Shown here: positions 59,885 to 64,000 of the stretch, one piece after another
Position numbering within the stretch: position 1 is the stretch's first letter
Layout of the letters: every line of letters begins with the position of its first letter
Assembly: GCF_023169885.1 (NCBI RefSeq)
Contig: NZ_AP025516.1
Location: forward strand, 868,001-932,000
DNA from: Desulfofustis limnaeus
Lineage (GTDB): Bacteria; Desulfobacterota; Desulfobulbia; Desulfobulbales; Desulfocapsaceae
Reading direction: 5' to 3'
Length of the DNA: 64,000 nt
Notes under the pieces: generated by a model
The model's database searches: none
Seen by the model: the letters and a program-made list of their open reading frames with translations, nothing else
Told to the model about the DNA's origin: nothing
Program-made: the position numbers and the translations under genes

Positions 59885-60991
59885 TCAGTTATCGGTCAAC
59901 GGCACCGGACGATAGGCGAGATTGCCGAAGAGCCGGTCCATCTCGGCAAAGACCGACTTGCCGACCAGGAAATGGTAGATCTCGTCGGCCTTCTGCCTGG
60001 GGTCGATATCGGCAAAGCCTTCGGGATGGAGCAGGGTGCCGATGAAATAGCTGTTGGCCAGCAGCGAGCCGTAGTTGGTGGTGTACCAGTTATAGGGCAA
60101 CACCCCGTAGACCGTGCCGTGACGAACTGCCGTCAAGGTGCGATAGGCGGGATCGTTTTTCAATTCAAACAGGCCGCCGGCCTGGTCGCCCATCTGCAGT
60201 GTGGAGAGATCGAGAAAGAGGATATCCGGATCCCAGGCGATGATCTGTTCCTTGGCGACCGTGCTGTGGGCCGGCAGATGTGCCTCTTGGTCATCGCCGG
60301 CGGCACGGTTGTAAGCGTTAACGAAACGAAAGGGTGGGTAGGAGGGCTCGGTGGAGACGAAGCCGTGGGGTCCGCGATAGGCGACCCCGCCCAGGTAAAC
60401 CGAGGGCCGTTGCTCGGAACCACCAATCAAGGAGCGTTGCTGCAGGTCGGTAATGGCCGTTTCGAAAAAGGTGATTACCGCCTCGGCCCGTTCCTGCCGC
60501 TGCAGGACGGTGCCGATCAAGCGAAGCGAGTCGTAGAACAGCTGCCGTTTGGCCACCAGGTCGCCGTAGTCGAGCACGACCACCGGGATACCGGTCTTGG
60601 CCTGAAGTTCCACCGGGTCGTGACCGGCGGTAGAGGCGGTCTTGAAAATCACCTGAGGCTGCGGCGACAAGCTCAGGATCAGTTCCGGATTGTCGTGCCC
60701 GCGGAATTGTCCGAAAACGGGCAGCGCTTTCAATTCCGGATGGGCCAGGGCATATGGTCTGGCATCGAAGGTGCGGCGCTTGGTCTCAATGTCGTCAACG
60801 GCTACTACCACGTCGATCGCCTGAAGAAAAGCGAGCAGCCGCAGACACCCGGAGCCGGAACCGATGACCCGCTCGACATGATCCGGAACTTCCACAACCC
60901 TTCCCATGGCGTCGGTTACCATGCGGGCCTGAAGCAGGGATGGCAGCAGAAGGAGACAGAGCACGAGGTGGGGAAGGAGTCGTGTCAGCAT
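59885..60991 (-). CDS. Iron/metal-chelate-type periplasmic binding protein
   Basis: A 368-residue protein of the FecB/BtuF class III fold. A signal peptide (HLVLCLLLLPSLLQARM) is followed by VTDAMGRVVEVPDHVERVIG, SGCLRLLAFLQAIDVVVAVD, a central helix, and a second lobe (GTVYGVLPYNWYTTNYG). No cysteine for lipidation is seen at the cleavage site. It leads the operon binding protein, permease, ATPase, fmdE. The NWYTTNYG part is typical of the DUF-like subfamily in anaerobes rather than classic siderophore binders. A promoter is visible upstream. Confidence 0.83.
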   Translation of the reverse strand: MLTRLLPHLVLCLLLLPSLLQARMVTDAMGRVVEVPDHVERVIGSGSGCLRLLAFLQAIDVVVAVDDIETKRRTFDARPYALAHPELKALPVFGQFRGHDNPELILSLSPQPQVIFKTASTAGHDPVELQAKTGIPVVVLDYGDLVAKRQLFYDSLRLIGTVLQRQERAEAVITFFETAITDLQQRSLIGGSEQRPSVYLGGVAYRGPHGFVSTEPSYPPFRFVNAYNRAAGDDQEAHLPAHSTVAKEQIIAWDPDILFLDLSTLQMGDQAGGLFELKNDPAYRTLTAVRHGTVYGVLPYNWYTTNYGSLLANSYFIGTLLHPEGFADIDPRQKADEIYHFLVGKSVFAEMDRLFGNLAYRPVPLTDN

Positions 60992-61021
60992 GGTGAAGAG
61001 ACGGGCTTTAGTGTGAAAAAA

Positions 61022-61037
61022 GTAAAAAAAATATTAC
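61022..61037 (-). promoter_or_regulatory. Candidate operator of the FecBCD-FmdE operon
   Basis: An inverted GTAA...TTAC repeat (GTAA-AAAAAATA-TTAC) lies just downstream of the -10 of the candidate promoter. It could be the site of a metal-dependent repressor; no regulator is known here. Confidence 0.3.
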
Positions 61038-61046
61038 GCGTGTCTG

Positions 61047-61075
61047 TTCTTAACATGGGACGAAGCCTCGGTCAA
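61047..61075 (-). promoter_or_regulatory. Promoter of the FecBCD-FmdE operon
   Basis: On the minus strand TTGACC (61075-61070) and TAAGAA (61052-61047) are exactly 17 bases apart, about 55 bases upstream of the binding-protein ATG. Confidence 0.5.
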
Positions 61076-61203
61076 GGGCAAATCATACAATTTTAAAAGC
61101 AGTAATACTGACTTTGGATGCCTCCCCGGGGAAAGGTGTTATCGGCCTGCTCGATCTGTTTGCGATGAGCCATCGGAACCATCTATTGGCGTCTCGCGAC
61201 GAC

Positions 61204-61232
61204 TTGTGCTACAAAATGAGCCGATGTGATAC
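61204..61232 (+). promoter_or_regulatory. Candidate promoter of selD-yedF
   Basis: TTGTGC (61204-61209) and TGATAC (61227-61232) are 17 bases apart and lie 20 bases upstream of the selD ATG. It fits a short leader. Motif reading only. Confidence 0.35.
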
Positions 61233-61251
61233 AAGCCTTGAGAGAAACGCC

Positions 61252-62298
61252 ATGACGCCAAAAGACACACGACTGACCACCACCGTCAAAGGGGCCGGCT
61301 GAGCATCGAAACTGGCTCCGGGGGACCTGGACCGGGTTTTGTGTGGGCTCGATATCCCCACCGATGAGCGGGTGTTGATCGGTATCGGGACCGCTGATGA
61401 TGCGGGGGTTTACCTGATTTCCGAGGATCTGGCCCTGATCCAGACCGTCGATTTCTTCACCCCGATCGTCGACGATCCCTTTTCGTTCGGCCGTATCGCC
61501 GCCGCCAATGCCCTTTCCGACGTCTACGCCATGGGCGGACAGCCGAAAACGGCCATGAATATCGTTGCCTTTCCGGTGCAGAAACTGGCTATCGAGCTAT
61601 TGCGGGACGTGCTTGCCGGCGGTATGGCGACTCTGCGGGAAGCGGGGGTGGCGCTGATCGGCGGGCACAGTATCGAGGATGACGAGTTCAAGTACGGACT
61701 CTCGGTTTCCGGCTTTGTCCATCCCCAGCGGATCCTCGCCAACCAGGGATTGCGTCAGGGTGACCTGCTGATCCTGACCAAACCGCTCGGTACCGGTATC
61801 ATCAATACCGCTATCAAGGGCGGTCTGGCCTCGGAACAGACGATTCGTCAGGTGACCGAACAGATGGTCCGGCTCAACGCCGATGCGGCCGCCGTCATGG
61901 CCGATTTTCCGATCTCGGCCTGCACCGACGTCACCGGCTTCGGTCTGCTCGGGCACCTTGCCGAGATGATCAGCGGTACCACCACCGCTGTGCGGATCGA
62001 CAGCGATCGAGTGCCGTTGCTGGCCGAGGCCGTGGAGTTTGCCCGGATCGGGTTCGTGCCGGCCGGCGCTTATCGAAATAAAGCGTTTCGTCAGCCGCTG
62101 TTGAACGTGTCGCCGACGATCGATCCGATCCTGCTCGATGTGCTCTTTGACCCGCAGACCTCCGGCGGTCTGCTGCTGGGCTGTCCGGAAGCACAGGCCG
62201 AGGCCTTGCTGGCCCGGCTGCAGGCAGCGGGGGTAGACCGGGCGGCGATCATCGGTGGGGTTGTTGCCGGTGACAAAGACCAGATCATCATTAGCTGA
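61252..62298 (+). CDS. selD: Selenide, water dikinase with UGA-encoded selenocysteine
   Basis: SelD makes selenophosphate from selenide and ATP. The gene starts at 61252 (MTPKDTRLTTTVKGAG) and meets an in-frame TGA at 61300-61302, which sits where other SelDs have the catalytic Cys (GAG-C/U), then continues ASKLAPGDLDRVLCGLDIP and the whole remaining enzyme (DDAGVYLI, GRIAAANALSDVYAMGG, GGHSIEDDE, TDVTGFGLLGHLAEM, DPQTSGGLL). Reading TGA as selenocysteine gives 348 residues with Sec17, equal to the normal length. A SECIS-like hairpin follows. An ordinary gene caller would begin it at 61339 and miss the catalytic residue. yedF follows after 13 bases. Confidence 0.93.
61300..61339 (+). promoter_or_regulatory. 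Bacterial SECIS-type hairpin in selD
   Basis: After the TGA, bases 61309-61319 pair with 61329-61339: AAAC/GTTT, then T-G, GG/CC, a bulged C, TCC/GGA, closing a loop GGGGGACCT. The apical G-containing loop is 17-25 bases past the UGA, as in E. coli SECIS elements that recruit SelB. Structure inferred by hand. Confidence 0.65.
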
Positions 62299-62311
62299 CA
62301 GGAACAACTTC

Positions 62312-62932
62312 ATGCACAAGACACTCGATGCTCGACAACTGGCCTGCCCCGGTCCGGTGCTTCAGGTCAAGGAGGCGCTGGAGGCGGGACCGGTGAAGAC
62401 GATGGAGGTGGTGGTCGACAACGAAGCGGCGCGAGAGAATGTGTCGCGCTTTTTACAATCCCGGGGGTTTACCGTCGAGGCATCGATGCGGGGGGAGGAC
62501 CTCATTGTGGCGGCCCACCGTGCGGAGGCGGCGCGGCAAGACATCCCGTTGGACGCCGGAGAGCGCGGGTCCTCCCCAGTCTCGTCCGCCGCCAGAAAGA
62601 TCATGGTGGTTGTCGCGGCGGATGCCATGGGGCGCGGCGATCATGCGCTTGGCACCAAACTGTTGATCAATTATGTGAAGACCCTCAAAGAGATGGGACC
62701 GGACCTGTGGCGGCTGGTCTTCATCAACGGTGGCGTCACCTTGACCGTTACCGGTTCACCGGTCCTCGACGAACTGCGTGCCTATGAGCGCAGCGGGGTG
62801 GTTATCCTGGCGTGCGGCACCTGTCTCGAGCATTTCGGTCTGACCGCAGATAAACAGGTGGGACAGACCACCAATATGCTCGATATCGTCACGGCAATGC
62901 AGCTTGCCGATTCGGTGATCACCATCGGTTAG
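62312..62932 (+). CDS. yedF: Selenium metabolism protein YedF
   Basis: A 206-residue protein. The N-terminal half is a SirA/TusA-like domain with the CPGP motif (C12-P13-G14-P15, start MHKTLDARQLACPGP); the C-terminal half is a DsrE-like domain ending CGTCLEHFGLTADKQVGQTTN. This two-domain protein is regularly next to selD in selenoprotein-making bacteria, as here (13 bases), and may deliver selenide or a persulfide-like form. The start at 62312 is chosen because it matches the family; the frame is open further back into selD. Confidence 0.9.
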   Translation: MHKTLDARQLACPGPVLQVKEALEAGPVKTMEVVVDNEAARENVSRFLQSRGFTVEASMRGEDLIVAAHRAEAARQDIPLDAGERGSSPVSSAARKIMVVVAADAMGRGDHALGTKLLINYVKTLKEMGPDLWRLVFINGGVTLTVTGSPVLDELRAYERSGVVILACGTCLEHFGLTADKQVGQTTNMLDIVTAMQLADSVITIG

Positions 62933-63134
62933 CCGTCGCTCCGCTACCTTTCCCCTCTTCTGGCCAAGCGGTGCAGGATCGCACCTCGGTCAGCGTTCTC
63001 TGAGTTGGTCTTGCCGGCATTTCCAGCCGCTCCACCTCCCTTCTCTTTCCTGACAGAAGCGTTATGGTACAATGAACCGTACCGACGCCAATAACCGCGA
63101 ACAGCAACCAGAGCAGGTGAGGAGGATAGCCGCC

Positions 63135-64000
63135 ATGGCCGAAAAAGACCACTCGGCAGAAAAAGAGAAACCACCGTATGCCCGTCCCGTGGATAAGGTC
63201 CTGCAGCACTTAGAGAGCAGTGAGGAAGGTCTGAGTACGTCTGCTGTGACGCAAAAAGCTGCGGCTGCCGGGCCCAACCGGTTGCCGGAACCGCCCCCGG
63301 AGTCGATGCTCAAACGGTTCCTCAGGCAGTTTCACGACCTGCTGATCTATGTGTTGCTCGCCTCGGCCGGTATCACAGCGCTGCTGGCCCATTGGATCGA
63401 TACCGGGGTCATCCTCGGTGTGGTGGTGATCAACGCCTTGATCGGTTTTATTCAGGAAGGCCGGGCAGAACAGGCACTGGCCGGTATCCGTCGACTCCTG
63501 TCGGCCTCGGCCCGGGTCAGACGCGATGGCCGGTGGCAGGAGATCGAGGCGCAGACGCTGGTCCCCGGAGACATCGTCCGCCTGCGTTCCGGCGACCGGG
63601 TGCCGGCAGATCTGCGGTTGATCTCGACGATCAACCTGCTCGTCGAGGAATCGGCACTGACCGGTGAGTCCGAGGCCAGTCATAAGCAGCAGGAGTCGGT
63701 TGCCGCTACTGCCGCCCTTGGCGACCGTGCTTGCATGGCGTATTCCGGGACCATGGTGGTCGCCGGCCGGGGGGTTGGGGTGGTCACCGCCATCGGCGCC
63801 GACACGGAGATTGGGCGCATCAACCTGATGCTCGGCGAGGTGGAGAAGATCGCCACCCCGCTGACCCGGCAGATGAATCGTTTCGGTTCCATCCTGTCGT
63901 TTGCCATCGTCGGTTTGGCGCTGCTGTTGGTGGCGATCGGCCGGGTCATGCATGGGTATGCCTGGACGGAGCTTTTCTTTGCCGCCATCGGCTTTGCCGT
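63135..64000 (+). CDS. Cation-transporting P-type ATPase, N-terminal part
   Basis: 288 residues are visible before the window ends. An N-terminal cation-ATPase domain (KVLQHLESSEEGLSTSAV) precedes two transmembrane helices (LIYVLLASAGITALLAHW, VILGVVVINALIGFIQEG), then the actuator domain with the phosphatase loop VEESALTGESE and RVPADLRLI. The layout is that of type II (Ca/Mg/Na/K-type) pumps. The phosphorylation DKTG and the ion site lie beyond the window. AGGAGGA lies eight bases before the ATG at 63135, preferred over an in-frame ATG at 63072. Confidence 0.88.
   Translation, partial: MAEKDHSAEKEKPPYARPVDKVLQHLESSEEGLSTSAVTQKAAAAGPNRLPEPPPESMLKRFLRQFHDLLIYVLLASAGITALLAHWIDTGVILGVVVINALIGFIQEGRAEQALAGIRRLLSASARVRRDGRWQEIEAQTLVPGDIVRLRSGDRVPADLRLISTINLLVEESALTGESEASHKQQESVAATAALGDRACMAYSGTMVVAGRGVGVVTAIGADTEIGRINLMLGEVEKIATPLTRQMNRFGSILSFAIVGLALLLVAIGRVMHGYAWTELFFAAIGFA

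Noticed and set aside
59972-61096. Plus-strand frame of 374 codons opposite the binding protein gene
   Set aside because: Gly/Gln/Asp-rich shadow; the minus strand encodes a typical signal-peptide-bearing binding protein.
60992-61110. Cobalamin riboswitch before the FecBCD operon
   Set aside because: Only about 60 bases between promoter and start; too short, and no B12-box.

Overview
The window reads as a chromosomal segment of a GC-rich, Gram-negative, anaerobic or microaerophilic member of the Desulfobacterota (Desulfobulbales-like is my best guess, an inference from gene content). Clues are a ten-haem cytochrome with an MtrB/PioB-type porin, an FAD/Fe-S lactate-type dehydrogenase, a NikMLKQO nickel importer, an FmdE-type protein beside a FecBCD-type importer, an AmrS-type radical SAM enzyme, and a selD that itself needs selenocysteine. 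No rRNA, tRNA, CRISPR array, prophage or intact insertion sequence was found.

Layout. 0-8 kb: end of a PEP-synthase-like gene, bpt, amrS, a membrane protein, an N-formylglutamate amidohydrolase, cobB, an MFS transporter and a MoxR ATPase. 8-12.4 kb: a chimeric receptor (periplasmic binding domain, PAS, GGDEF, EAL) and a DUF2971 protein. 12.5-16.3 kb: an operon for a porin-cytochrome conduit with a sulfatase-modifying-factor-like secreted protein. 16.3-18.3 kb: gene-poor, with one Tat-type secreted protein of unknown role. 18.3-25.2 kb: small metabolic genes (arsN2, nudC, a guanidinium exporter under a guanidine-II riboswitch, aroQ, a CoxE-like VWA protein, a ParB-like protein, an oxidoreductase, a flavodoxin). 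25.3-26.8 kb: two tandem paralogous lipoproteins of an unrecognised Cys-rich domain. 27-32.4 kb: a hybrid kinase and an NMT1-type ABC importer. 32.7-41.3 kb: qor, the nickel operon, superoxide dismutase, htpX, recQ. 41.5-48.5 kb: a fused FAD/Fe-S dehydrogenase, a Nudix enzyme, a second hybrid kinase and an outer-membrane protein. 48.7-53.5 kb: divergent type II secretion genes (gspB-gspA against gspN-gspE). 53.5-64 kb: small regulators, a LysR/trans-sulfuration pair, a FecBCD-FmdE operon, selD-yedF, and a truncated P-type ATPase.

The best non-coding finds are: (i) a 151-152 bp MITE-like element present as two inverted copies about 37.5 kb apart (near 3.8 and 41.4 kb); (ii) a two-hairpin ACGR guanidine-II riboswitch in front of the SMR exporter; (iii) an in-frame UGA with a plausible SECIS hairpin in selD, where conventional calling would truncate the gene; (iv) a palindrome in front of the nickel operon. 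The candidate systems most worth following are the cytochrome/porin/FGE-like operon, the tandem lipoproteins, and the FecBCD-FmdE operon.
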